From positions 1-43,171 of the forward strand of contig NZ_JAAUWV010000043.1 of NCBI RefSeq assembly GCF_014694405.1: a stretch of DNA of 43,171 bases. The letters run 5' to 3'. Source of the DNA: Pseudoalteromonas sp. S16_S37. GTDB lineage: Bacteria > Pseudomonadota > Gammaproteobacteria > Enterobacterales > Alteromonadaceae. Below, in pieces: positions 6,584 to 13,459 of the stretch (positions are counted from its first letter, which is position 1; every line of letters starts with the position of its first letter). A program made the translations under genes and the position numbers. The notes beneath the pieces were generated by a model. It was not told where the DNA came from. It did not search any database and worked only from the letters and a program-made list of their open reading frames with translations.

Positions 6584-8104
6584 TTATGCACTCTGTAAAC
6601 ACGCTTTAAGTTGTTCGATTGCTTTAACATGGTCCTCAGACTCGGTGATCGCTCGCACCACGGCAATACTACCCACCCCTGTTTTTACTACTTCTGAGGC
6701 CACTGACAAATCGATACCACCTATCGCAACCGTCGGGTATTGCTGCGTCATCAAAGGTACAAACTGTGAAAGTTTTTCAAGGCCTTGTATTTGCCCTGTC
6801 ATATCTTTGGTTGTGGTTGGATAAATTGCCCCAAATGCGAGGTAACTGGGTCTGTAGTTATGTGCTCTGAGCATTTCGTAAAAACCATGCGTAGACACTC
6901 CCAATCTTAATCCGGCTTGCTGAATGGCTCGCAAATTGGCCTCACTGAGATCTTCTTGCCCTAGATGCACCCCGTAAGCGCCGTGTTTAATGGCTAATTG
7001 CCAGTAGTCGTTAATAAACACCCGTGCTTGGTATTTTTTACCTAAGGTAATGGCCGTTTGAATATCTGCTTCAAGTGTTGCTGGATCTGCGTTTTTAACT
7101 CTTAGCTGCACGGTTGGCACGCCAGCGGATAAACATTTCTCTACCCAATCAACATTATCCACTACCGCATAAAGACCTAGTTCACCATCAGTATCAGCAA
7201 ACCCAGCAGCAAAATTAAAAGGGTTGGGCTGTGCAAAATCCAACTCGTCTGCTAGCCAGCTGCCCGCTTCTATCACTTGTGGATAATACGCTAAGTTGGT
7301 AGGGAAACCGGTTTGTGCAACAGGGCCTATGCCTTCACCATACCGTGTTGCCGCATGCAAACCTTGATTAATGTAGGCTTTAGCCATTATAAATGCGTCT
7401 TTGAGCGGGTAGCCTTTTGCTAAACATGCGGCTATCGCAGAAGATAAACTGCAGCCCGTGCCATGGGTATGTGGAGTATTAATTGTTTCATTGCCAAGCC
7501 AGTATTCCTGCCCTTGCCAGAGGCAGAAATCAACACAGTACCCTTTTGGATAATCCCAATGCCCACCTTTGACAACAACGGATTTAACCCCCATTTCCAC
7601 TAACTTACTTGCGGCTTCACGAACCGCATCAGGGCCAATTAAATACACCCCAGTTAAAAGCTGAATTTCTTGCGTATTCGGTGTTATCACATCAACCAGT
7701 GGCAGCAGATGCGTTTTTAAAGCATCAACTGTGTCTTCTTCTGTTAACTTATCGCCACTGGTAGCAATCGCGACGGGGTCATACACAATAACCGGAGGCT
7801 GTGACCACTTTTGCTTATAATGACTAAGGTGCTCTGCAATTAATTGAATTTGCTGCACGTTTGCCAGCATACCAATTTTTATTACGTGTGCTGGCATGTC
7901 AGTTGCCAAGGCTTGAAGCTGTGATTCAATGACATCCGTTGCCACCGAATTAATTGCCTCTACGCCTAGGCTATTTTGAGCTGTTAATGCTGTGATAGCT
8001 GTACAGGCATGCACCCCAAAGCTCTGCATCGCTTTAATATCTGCTTGAATACCTGCACCACCACCTGAGTCTGATCCTGCAATACTCCAAACTACCTGTG
8101 CCAT
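6584..8104 (-). CDS. thiDE: Bifunctional HMP kinase/HMP-P kinase and thiamine phosphate synthase (ThiD-ThiE fusion)
   Basis: 506 residues. Residues 1 to about 265 are ThiD, with SIAGSDSGGGAGIQADIK at the N-terminus, VKGGHW, and THGTGCSLSSAIAA, the anion-hole segment. Residues about 305-506 are ThiE, with LYAVVD, VQLRVK, FINDYWQLA, GVHLGQEDL, LGVSTH and the C-terminal VAIGGID. A linker of about 40 residues joins them. The first part phosphorylates hydroxymethylpyrimidine twice and the second couples it to the thiazole phosphate to give thiamine phosphate. Fusing the two steps is known in other bacteria. It lies 21 nt after thiG. Confidence 0.95.
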   Translation of the reverse strand: MAQVVWSIAGSDSGGGAGIQADIKAMQSFGVHACTAITALTAQNSLGVEAINSVATDVIESQLQALATDMPAHVIKIGMLANVQQIQLIAEHLSHYKQKWSQPPVIVYDPVAIATSGDKLTEEDTVDALKTHLLPLVDVITPNTQEIQLLTGVYLIGPDAVREAASKLVEMGVKSVVVKGGHWDYPKGYCVDFCLWQGQEYWLGNETINTPHTHGTGCSLSSAIAACLAKGYPLKDAFIMAKAYINQGLHAATRYGEGIGPVAQTGFPTNLAYYPQVIEAGSWLADELDFAQPNPFNFAAGFADTDGELGLYAVVDNVDWVEKCLSAGVPTVQLRVKNADPATLEADIQTAITLGKKYQARVFINDYWQLAIKHGAYGVHLGQEDLSEANLRAIQQAGLRLGVSTHGFYEMLRAHNYRPSYLAFGAIYPTTTKDMTGQIQGLEKLSQFVPLMTQQYPTVAIGGIDLSVASEVVKTGVGSIAVVRAITESEDHVKAIEQLKACLQSA

Positions 8105-8125
8105 TTCAGACTCCTCATTTATTTG

Positions 8126-8920
8126 TTAGTTACTTTGATGCCAAAACGGCATACCCATTGTGGGTGTTGAAGGTGCCGCAACATCTTTTTCGGGCATCGC
8201 TTGTGCAACATAAGCCGCACGCCCTGCTTGCACCGCGTGGTTAAATGCCTTGGCCATTTTTACCGGACACCCGGCGCCCGCTATCGCGGAATTAAGCAAT
8301 ACCGCATCATACCCCATTTCAAGTGCTTGGCAGGCATGTGATGGTAAGCCCAAACCTGCATCGACAATGAGTGTCATATCAGGTAAGCGCTGACGTATCA
8401 TTGATAAGTTATAAGGGTTTAAAAGCCCTTTACCCGTGCCAATAGGAGCGCCCCAAGGCATGAGCACTTCACAACCCAGTGCAGCCAAACGCTGGCATAA
8501 TACTAAATCATCGGTGCAATACGGTAATACCTTAAAACCCTCAGACAGCAATATTTGTGTTGCTTCCAACAATGCCACTGGGTCTGGTTGCAAGTTATAT
8601 TCATCGCCAATCAGCTCTAACTTTATCCAATCAGTCGCAAAAACTTCTCTGCACATTTGCGCCAATGTCACCGCCTCTTTCACACTATGGCAGCCTGCTG
8701 TATTGGGGAGCACGGTTAAACCGGTGTCTTTGATCAATTGCCAAAAGTCATCTCCCGCCGAGACCGAGTTTTGACGACGTAATGACACAGTGACAATTTG
8801 CGACTGTGAAGCACGAATAGCCTCTTGCATTACTTGTGGCGAGGGATACAAGGCAGAGCCTATCAATAAACGGCTCTCAAACCTTTGCCCATAGATGTTA
8901 AGCGGTTTATCGTCTCGCAT
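8126..8920 (-). CDS. thiG: Thiazole synthase ThiG
   Basis: 264 residues forming a TIM barrel. The imine-forming lysine is K100 in DWIKLELIG, matching the B. subtilis active-site lysine. Other family blocks are LPNTAG, VLPYCTDD, the phosphate-binding GAPIGTGKGLLNP, VDAGLGLPSHA, and DAVLLNSAIAGA. ThiG condenses 1-deoxyxylulose phosphate, dehydroglycine and the ThiS thiocarboxylate into the thiazole. Dehydroglycine must come from ThiO, since no thiH is present. It lies 3 nt after thiS. Confidence 0.95.
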   Translation of the reverse strand: MRDDKPLNIYGQRFESRLLIGSALYPSPQVMQEAIRASQSQIVTVSLRRQNSVSAGDDFWQLIKDTGLTVLPNTAGCHSVKEAVTLAQMCREVFATDWIKLELIGDEYNLQPDPVALLEATQILLSEGFKVLPYCTDDLVLCQRLAALGCEVLMPWGAPIGTGKGLLNPYNLSMIRQRLPDMTLIVDAGLGLPSHACQALEMGYDAVLLNSAIAGAGCPVKMAKAFNHAVQAGRAAYVAQAMPEKDVAAPSTPTMGMPFWHQSN

Positions 8921-8923
8921 CGC

Positions 8924-9118
8924 CTAGCCGCCTTGAATTGGAGAAAGCAATTCAATGCTGTCACCTTCCGCTAAATGCGTTGATTGACACTGACTACGTG
9001 GCACAAATTGACCATTTAGCGCCACCGCATAGGGCTCTTTCGCATCAGTAGCATCAATAAATGCTTGAAGTGTATGCTCGGTTGACTCTATGGTCTGACC
9101 ATTAAATGTTATTTTCAC
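8924..9118 (-). CDS. thiS: Sulfur carrier protein ThiS
   Basis: 64 residues with a ubiquitin-like beta-grasp fold and the required C-terminal Gly-Gly (LLSPIQGG). Length and the VALNGQFVPRSQ segment fit the family. The C-terminal glycine is adenylated by ThiF, converted to a thiocarboxylate, and gives its sulfur to the thiazole in ThiG. The start overlaps the thiO stop by 4 nt, which suggests translational coupling. Confidence 0.95.
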   Translation of the reverse strand: MKITFNGQTIESTEHTLQAFIDATDAKEPYAVALNGQFVPRSQCQSTHLAEGDSIELLSPIQGG

Positions 9119-10140
9119 AATAACTCCTTACTAAGCGCTTGCTTAACGACAGCTGGAGCAAGCAAATAACCATGACGATACAGGCCGTTAATACTGATCA
9201 CCTTTGCATTCACTGAAATTTTTGGACGGTTATCAGTAAAAGCTGGCCTAAGCCCCGCATTAAGCGCCATCACGCGCGCTTCTGCAAAGCCGCTGTGCAC
9301 TGTATAGGCAGCTGATAGCAACTCAAGGGTTGAGCGTACTGTTATAGGCCCATCATCTTGCGATTCAATTTCAGTGGCGCCAATAACAAACTCATGATTG
9401 GGCTTAGGCGCAATATAGATAGGATAACGCGGGTGCATCAGTCGTACAGGCCTATTGAGCGTTACCTCAGGTGCGTAAACTCGCGCGACTTCACCTCGTA
9501 CACCACGCAAACCAGCAAGCTGTTTTTTAGCCCCGATACCTCGACAATCGATGATCCAATCGAACACTTCGTCGTTGACTAGTGCGTTGGAGTGCTCATC
9601 ATGCTGTAACTCGAATGACTGACCAAAGTAGAATCTGCAATCCTTTGTTTGCAGCAACTCAAAGCTTGCTTGATAGAAAGCCTGATTATCTAGCTGGCCT
9701 TCACTTGGCAAATAAATGCCTTGGTGAAAGCGCCCCGCAAGTTCAGGTTCAAGTTTAGCAATATCTTGACCCGTTAGTTGCTGCGCTTGATGTCCCGCTA
9801 ATGGCTTTAGACGCTGTGAAAAACTGCGCAAATCCCCCATATCTTGTTGATGTGCAACAATCAGTGTACCTGTTTGTTGATACATAACAGGGGAGGGCAG
9901 CATAGCAAGGAGCTTCGGCCACAGCCCCATCGCTTCTACGCCAAGCTGCGCAATGTCAGTGTCGCAGATAACCGATTCAGCCATAGGTGCTAGCATTGCT
10001 GCAGCAAGCGCACCTGCACCATTATCATTAGCATTGGGAGCGGCTTCAAAGATACTCAGCTGATATTGCTCGTGTAGCATCAGTGCCGCAACTCGGCCCA
10101 CGAGACCAAATCCTAAAATCGCAACCTTTGGTTTTTTCAT
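9115..10140 (-). CDS. thiO: Glycine oxidase ThiO (FAD-dependent)
   Basis: 341 residues of the DAO family. The N-terminal FAD-binding GFGLVG (about residues 10-15) is followed by the acidic beta-2 end IFEA. The GALAAAMLAPMAE segment, the central DCRGIGAK block and the C-terminal GLYRHGYLLAPAV block are also typical. ThiO oxidises glycine to the imine used by ThiG, consuming oxygen. It stands in for the radical-SAM ThiH of enteric bacteria, so thiazole synthesis here depends on oxygen. It lies between thiC and thiS in the operon. Confidence 0.93.
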   Translation of the reverse strand: MKKPKVAILGFGLVGRVAALMLHEQYQLSIFEAAPNANDNGAGALAAAMLAPMAESVICDTDIAQLGVEAMGLWPKLLAMLPSPVMYQQTGTLIVAHQQDMGDLRSFSQRLKPLAGHQAQQLTGQDIAKLEPELAGRFHQGIYLPSEGQLDNQAFYQASFELLQTKDCRFYFGQSFELQHDEHSNALVNDEVFDWIIDCRGIGAKKQLAGLRGVRGEVARVYAPEVTLNRPVRLMHPRYPIYIAPKPNHEFVIGATEIESQDDGPITVRSTLELLSAAYTVHSGFAEARVMALNAGLRPAFTDNRPKISVNAKVISINGLYRHGYLLAPAVVKQALSKELL

Positions 10141-10176
10141 GTTTATCGTCTGCTGTTTGCAATTAATATTGAGCGA

Positions 10177-10201
10177 GTGATAGCTGATTTAGTGCTATCA
10201 C
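10177..10201 (-). other. Intercistronic hairpin between thiC and thiO
   Basis: GTGATAGC and GCTATCAC form a perfect 8-bp stem with a 9-nt loop in the 91-nt gap after thiC. There is no T run, so it is unlikely to be an intrinsic terminator. A role as an mRNA stabiliser or processing site, tuning thiC against the distal genes, is inferred. Confidence 0.5.
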
Positions 10202-10231
10202 CCACGTCAATACTAGGTTTTAAACGAAAAG

Positions 10232-12184
10232 TTAAATTGCCTTGTGATAAATTTCAGAGCCAGATTGCTTAAACTCTTCAGACTTTGCTCTCATTTGGGC
10301 TTCAACATCTACCATTTTGATCTCAATTGCATCGCCAACGTTGTTTGGATCTATTCCTCTTGCTTCAAGGTCTTTGGCATAATCACGCACTTCTTGGGTT
10401 ATCTTCATTGAACAGAATTTTGGGCCACACATCGAGCAAAAATGCGCTACTTTACCTGACTCTTGCGGTAATGTTTCATCGTGGTATTCACGGGCACGCT
10501 CAGGATCTAAGCCTAGATTGAATTGATCGTGCCAACGGAATTCAAAACGCGCCTTTGATAATGCGTTATCACGCACCTGGGCACCGGGATGACCTTTAGC
10601 TAAATCAGCCGCATGCGCTGCTATTTTGTAAGTGATCAGGCCTTCTTTTACATCTTCTTTATTGGGTAAGCCTAAATGCTCTTTTGGCGTCACATAGCAC
10701 AACATCGCACAGCCATACCACGCAATTTGTGCTGCGCCAATACCAGATGTAAAGTGATCGTAGCCTGGTGCTATATCGGTCGTTAACGGGCCTAATGTAT
10801 AAAATGGCGCTTCATGACAATGCTCTAATTGCTCTTTCATATTTTGCTCAATCATATGCATTGGTACGTGACCTGGGCCTTCGATGAATACTTGTACATC
10901 ATGCTTCCAAGCAATTTTCGTCAGCTCACCCAATGTGCGTAATTCAGAGAACTGCGCTTCATCGTTCGCATCGGCGATTGATCCAGGACGTAAACCATCT
11001 CCAAGGGAAAAACACACATCGTATTGCTTCATGATCTCGCAGATATCTTCAAAGTGGGTATACAAGAAGTTTTCTTTATGATGTGCCAAACACCACTTAG
11101 CCATAATCGAGCCACCACGAGATACAATCCCTGTTACGCGTTTTGCTGTCATGGGCACATAACGTAGCAGTACACCCGCATGGATTGTAAAATAATCAAC
11201 TCCCTGCTCTGCTTGCTCAATTAGAGTATCTCTAAAAATCTCCCACGTGAGGTCTTCAGCAACCCCGTTAACTTTTTCAAGCGCTTGATAGATTGGCACC
11301 GTGCCAATTGGTACAGGAGAGTTACGCACTACCCATTCGCGTGTTTCGTGAATGTATCGACCCGTTGATAAATCCATAACTGTATCTGCGCCCCAACGAG
11401 TAGACCAAACCAGTTTTTCCACTTCTTCTTCAATAGAGGAAGTTACCGATGAGTTACCTATGTTGGCATTGACTTTCACTAAGAAGTTACGGCCAACGAT
11501 CATCGGCTCAGATTCTGGGTGGTTGATATTGTTTGGCAAAATGGCGCGACCACGGGCTATTTCATCACGCACAAATTCAGGGGTAATAAACTCTGGAATT
11601 GACGCACCAAAAGACTGACCTTTATGCTGCTGGGCAAGGATCTCTTCTTTGAGCTTAGCACGGCCCATGTTTTCACGGATCGCCACATACTCCATTTCTG
11701 GTGTGACTATTCCTTGGCGAGCATAATGCATTTGAGTCACATTTTTACCTGCTTTTGCGCGGCGAATTTTTGGTAAGTGCTCAAAGCGAATATGATCTAG
11801 CCCTTCATCCGCCATGCGCTGTTGAGAAAACTTAGAGGTGACCGAGTCAAGCCACTCAGTATCATCGCGCGCATCAATCCACTCTTTACGCAGTTTAGGT
11901 AAGCCTTTACGTACATCTAATTTAAAGTCAGGATCTGTGTATGGGCCAGATGTGTCGTATACCCGAACAGGTTCGTTTTTCTCATAGACAGGGTTATCTT
12001 CGGTACCACCTACAAAACTATCTGATAGGGTGATCTCACGCATACCAACACGCACACCCGCTTGCTCCCCTTCAACATATACTTTGTGAGAACTAGGAAA
12101 AGGTTGTCCCGTAAGGTTGTAAATAAATTCAGATGCCGCGGCACGTGTTTCGCGGCGAGATGGTTTGCTACTATTGTTTGACAT
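10232..12184 (-). CDS. thiC: Phosphomethylpyrimidine synthase ThiC
   Basis: 650 residues from the ATG at 12184, chosen because GAGG sits 6-7 nt upstream. An ATG four codons earlier overlaps that ribosome site. ThiC rearranges aminoimidazole ribotide to HMP-P in one radical-SAM reaction. Its noncanonical cluster motif CSMCGPKFC (C583, C586, C591) is intact near the C-terminus. Other family marks are MHYARQGIVTPEMEYVAIRE, RWGADTVMDLSTG, HAGVLLRYVP, SRGGSIMAKWCLAH and EGPGHVPMHMI. It is the first gene behind the TPP riboswitch. Confidence 0.97.
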   Translation of the reverse strand: MSNNSSKPSRRETRAAASEFIYNLTGQPFPSSHKVYVEGEQAGVRVGMREITLSDSFVGGTEDNPVYEKNEPVRVYDTSGPYTDPDFKLDVRKGLPKLRKEWIDARDDTEWLDSVTSKFSQQRMADEGLDHIRFEHLPKIRRAKAGKNVTQMHYARQGIVTPEMEYVAIRENMGRAKLKEEILAQQHKGQSFGASIPEFITPEFVRDEIARGRAILPNNINHPESEPMIVGRNFLVKVNANIGNSSVTSSIEEEVEKLVWSTRWGADTVMDLSTGRYIHETREWVVRNSPVPIGTVPIYQALEKVNGVAEDLTWEIFRDTLIEQAEQGVDYFTIHAGVLLRYVPMTAKRVTGIVSRGGSIMAKWCLAHHKENFLYTHFEDICEIMKQYDVCFSLGDGLRPGSIADANDEAQFSELRTLGELTKIAWKHDVQVFIEGPGHVPMHMIEQNMKEQLEHCHEAPFYTLGPLTTDIAPGYDHFTSGIGAAQIAWYGCAMLCYVTPKEHLGLPNKEDVKEGLITYKIAAHAADLAKGHPGAQVRDNALSKARFEFRWHDQFNLGLDPERAREYHDETLPQESGKVAHFCSMCGPKFCSMKITQEVRDYAKDLEARGIDPNNVGDAIEIKMVDVEAQMRAKSEEFKQSGSEIYHKAI

Positions 12185-12190
12185 GACTTG

Positions 12191-12283
12191 CCTCATTGTT
12201 ATTTAAGGGGTCTTGTCAGATCTCCAAAAGGAGCGAGATGAGGTTAGCCTCAGATGATCGAGTTTTATGACATCATAAAACTC
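12191..12283 (-). promoter_or_regulatory. Candidate expression platform of the thiC riboswitch
   Basis: Three elements lie between aptamer and start codon. An 11-bp perfect hairpin GAGTTTTATGA/TCATAAAACTC (12260-12283) comes first. Then TGAGG-CTAA-CCTCA forms a 5-bp hairpin (12239-12252). Its CCTCAT arm (12238-12243) is also complementary to ATGAGG (12191-12196), which contains the thiC Shine-Dalgarno. The mutually exclusive pairings suggest control of translation initiation by sequestering the ribosome site. No T run is present, so it is not an intrinsic terminator. The pairings are seen; the switching is inferred. Confidence 0.5.
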
Positions 12284-12319
12284 TGGCAGCCTACAAACAT
12301 CTGTTTGCAATACAGGCAG

Positions 12320-12402
12320 CTTGTTCCCTACGCAGGTTTTAACCTGATCAGGTTCACGGATCCCGCAAAATGCGATCTCAGCCCAAAGGGCACTCCGACA
12401 AG
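12320..12402 (-). promoter_or_regulatory. TPP riboswitch aptamer (THI element)
   Basis: Minus strand: the P1 stem CTTGT/ACAAG closes the element. Inside are the conserved GGAGTGCCC, GGCTGAGAT, CCGTGAACCTGATC and GCGTAGGGAA blocks of the THI box, in order and at normal spacing. It binds thiamine pyrophosphate and represses the thiC-O-S-G-DE-F operon when the cofactor is abundant. It starts only about 10 nt after the predicted transcription start. Confidence 0.97.
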
Positions 12403-12418
12403 TAACGAATTAGCAACG

Positions 12419-12447
12419 AGTGTACTGGAGAAGGACTTAGCCTGCAA
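12419..12447 (-). promoter_or_regulatory. Probable promoter of the thi operon
   Basis: Minus strand: -35 TTGCAG (12442-12447), 17-nt spacer, -10 TACACT (12419-12424). Initiation near 12412 would place the riboswitch right at the 5' end of the RNA. The promoter overlaps the 3' end of the upstream lipoprotein gene. Confidence 0.6.
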
Positions 12448-12835
12448 CTCGAAAACGCAATTCTGGCTGGCCTTTAAAAATCAGCTCATTTTCAATCATG
12501 AGCACAGGTACACCACTTTCAAGCATTTTTAGTAACATTTGTTCTTGCTGATTGGTATGTTCATCACACAGTTTACGTGTCATTCCCATATGAGATACCT
12601 GAAGTGAACTATTGCGCACCATTCCTTCTCCAAAGAATCGATTACAACCAGCGTTGCCGGCAACTTGCATGGCTTCTATAAACTCAATAGAAATGTCACT
12701 ATTAACAACTAATTTCCCATTGATATGACTCAGCTGCCACTTGGTATGCTTTAGCTGTATATCACCTACTTTTTCGGTTGATATACAGCCAACTAAAAAC
12801 GCGCACATCACGCAAGATAAAAAGAAAGATTTCAT
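12437..12835 (-). CDS. META/HslJ-like outer-membrane lipoprotein
   Basis: 132 residues. A type II signal peptide runs from MKSFF to the lipobox FLVGC, with the lipidated cysteine at residue 17. The mature part has the META domain pattern (HTKWQLSHINGK, AGNAGCNRFFGEG, MGMTRKLCDE). This family includes E. coli HslJ, linked to heat shock and novobiocin resistance. The biochemical function is unknown. No SDVNG-like acidic motif follows the cysteine (it is followed by Ile), so outer-membrane sorting is likely under the +2 rule. It is probably a single gene, with the thi promoter overlapping its end. Confidence 0.8.
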   Translation of the reverse strand: MKSFFLSCVMCAFLVGCISTEKVGDIQLKHTKWQLSHINGKLVVNSDISIEFIEAMQVAGNAGCNRFFGEGMVRNSSLQVSHMGMTRKLCDEHTNQQEQMLLKMLESGVPVLMIENELIFKGQPELRFRVAG

Positions 12836-12940
12836 GTCACACTATTACTCACTAAACTCGTATAATTATACACATTTAACTGAATTTAGCGGCAATAAAT
12901 AGCTATTTAGAATCGAAAAAGCGCATTTTTAGCGCTAACT

Positions 12941-13330
12941 TCATGAAAACAAGCTTTGAATTTCCTTACATAGGAACGGACGTCCCCGTTCATTAACTGA
13001 GGTGCCTGTCACAATAGCATCTAGCATGAGTTTGTCATCAGACTTACGAATAACTTTTTGTATGAAAATGAACTTCAATTTGCTTTGTTGTTGTACCTCA
13101 ACTTGCACATAAAATTCATCCCCTGGTTTGAGTGAGTCTTTAAAGTTCATTTCCGAGCGGATCACGACTAAATTAACTTTATCTCGAGCTAACGCGGCAA
13201 AATCAACGCCTTTCGAAAGTAAAAACTCGTGTCTTGCGTGCTCTAAATAATTAAAATACACCCCATTGTTCACAATTCCTTGTAAATCACATTCGTAATC
13301 ACGCACTTTGAAATCTACGCTAAATACCAC
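12941..13330 (-). CDS. Acyl-CoA thioesterase, hotdog fold (4HBT/YbgC-like)
   Basis: 129 residues from the GTG at 13330. The core DFKVRDYECDLQGIVNNGVYFNYLE is the 4HBT signature: the position-specific D (DLQGIVNN) and the following HARHEF helix match acyl-CoA thioesterases of the YbgC/FadM type. A TTG start 14 codons upstream (13372) is possible but adds a poorly conserved extension. The GTG is chosen because homologues as I recall them begin one or two residues before FSxxFKVRDYE. The substrate cannot be told from the sequence. It is divergent from the TonB-dependent receptor gene. Confidence 0.8.
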   Translation of the reverse strand: MVFSVDFKVRDYECDLQGIVNNGVYFNYLEHARHEFLLSKGVDFAALARDKVNLVVIRSEMNFKDSLKPGDEFYVQVEVQQQSKLKFIFIQKVIRKSDDKLMLDAIVTGTSVNERGRPFLCKEIQSLFS

Positions 13331-13459
13331 TTGAGCCCCACAATATAAAAGTAAGCTATTAATAATTGGCAAAGTTATAACACATTTAAACGCGATTTTG
13401 GTTTTAACCTAGCGGTCATTTGCTAAAATGTGCGCAACTCAAACGACAACTGCCGGACT

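Noticed and set aside
8250..8920. ThiG SLRRQ in place of the E. coli lysine-containing MKR near residue 48, as a lost active site
   Set aside because: The imine-forming lysine is the later one (K100, DWIKLELIG), as in B. subtilis ThiG, which also has RR at the earlier position.
12254..12532. 92-codon plus-strand frame over the TPP riboswitch
   Set aside because: Antisense to the riboswitch and the lipoprotein gene; no independent support.
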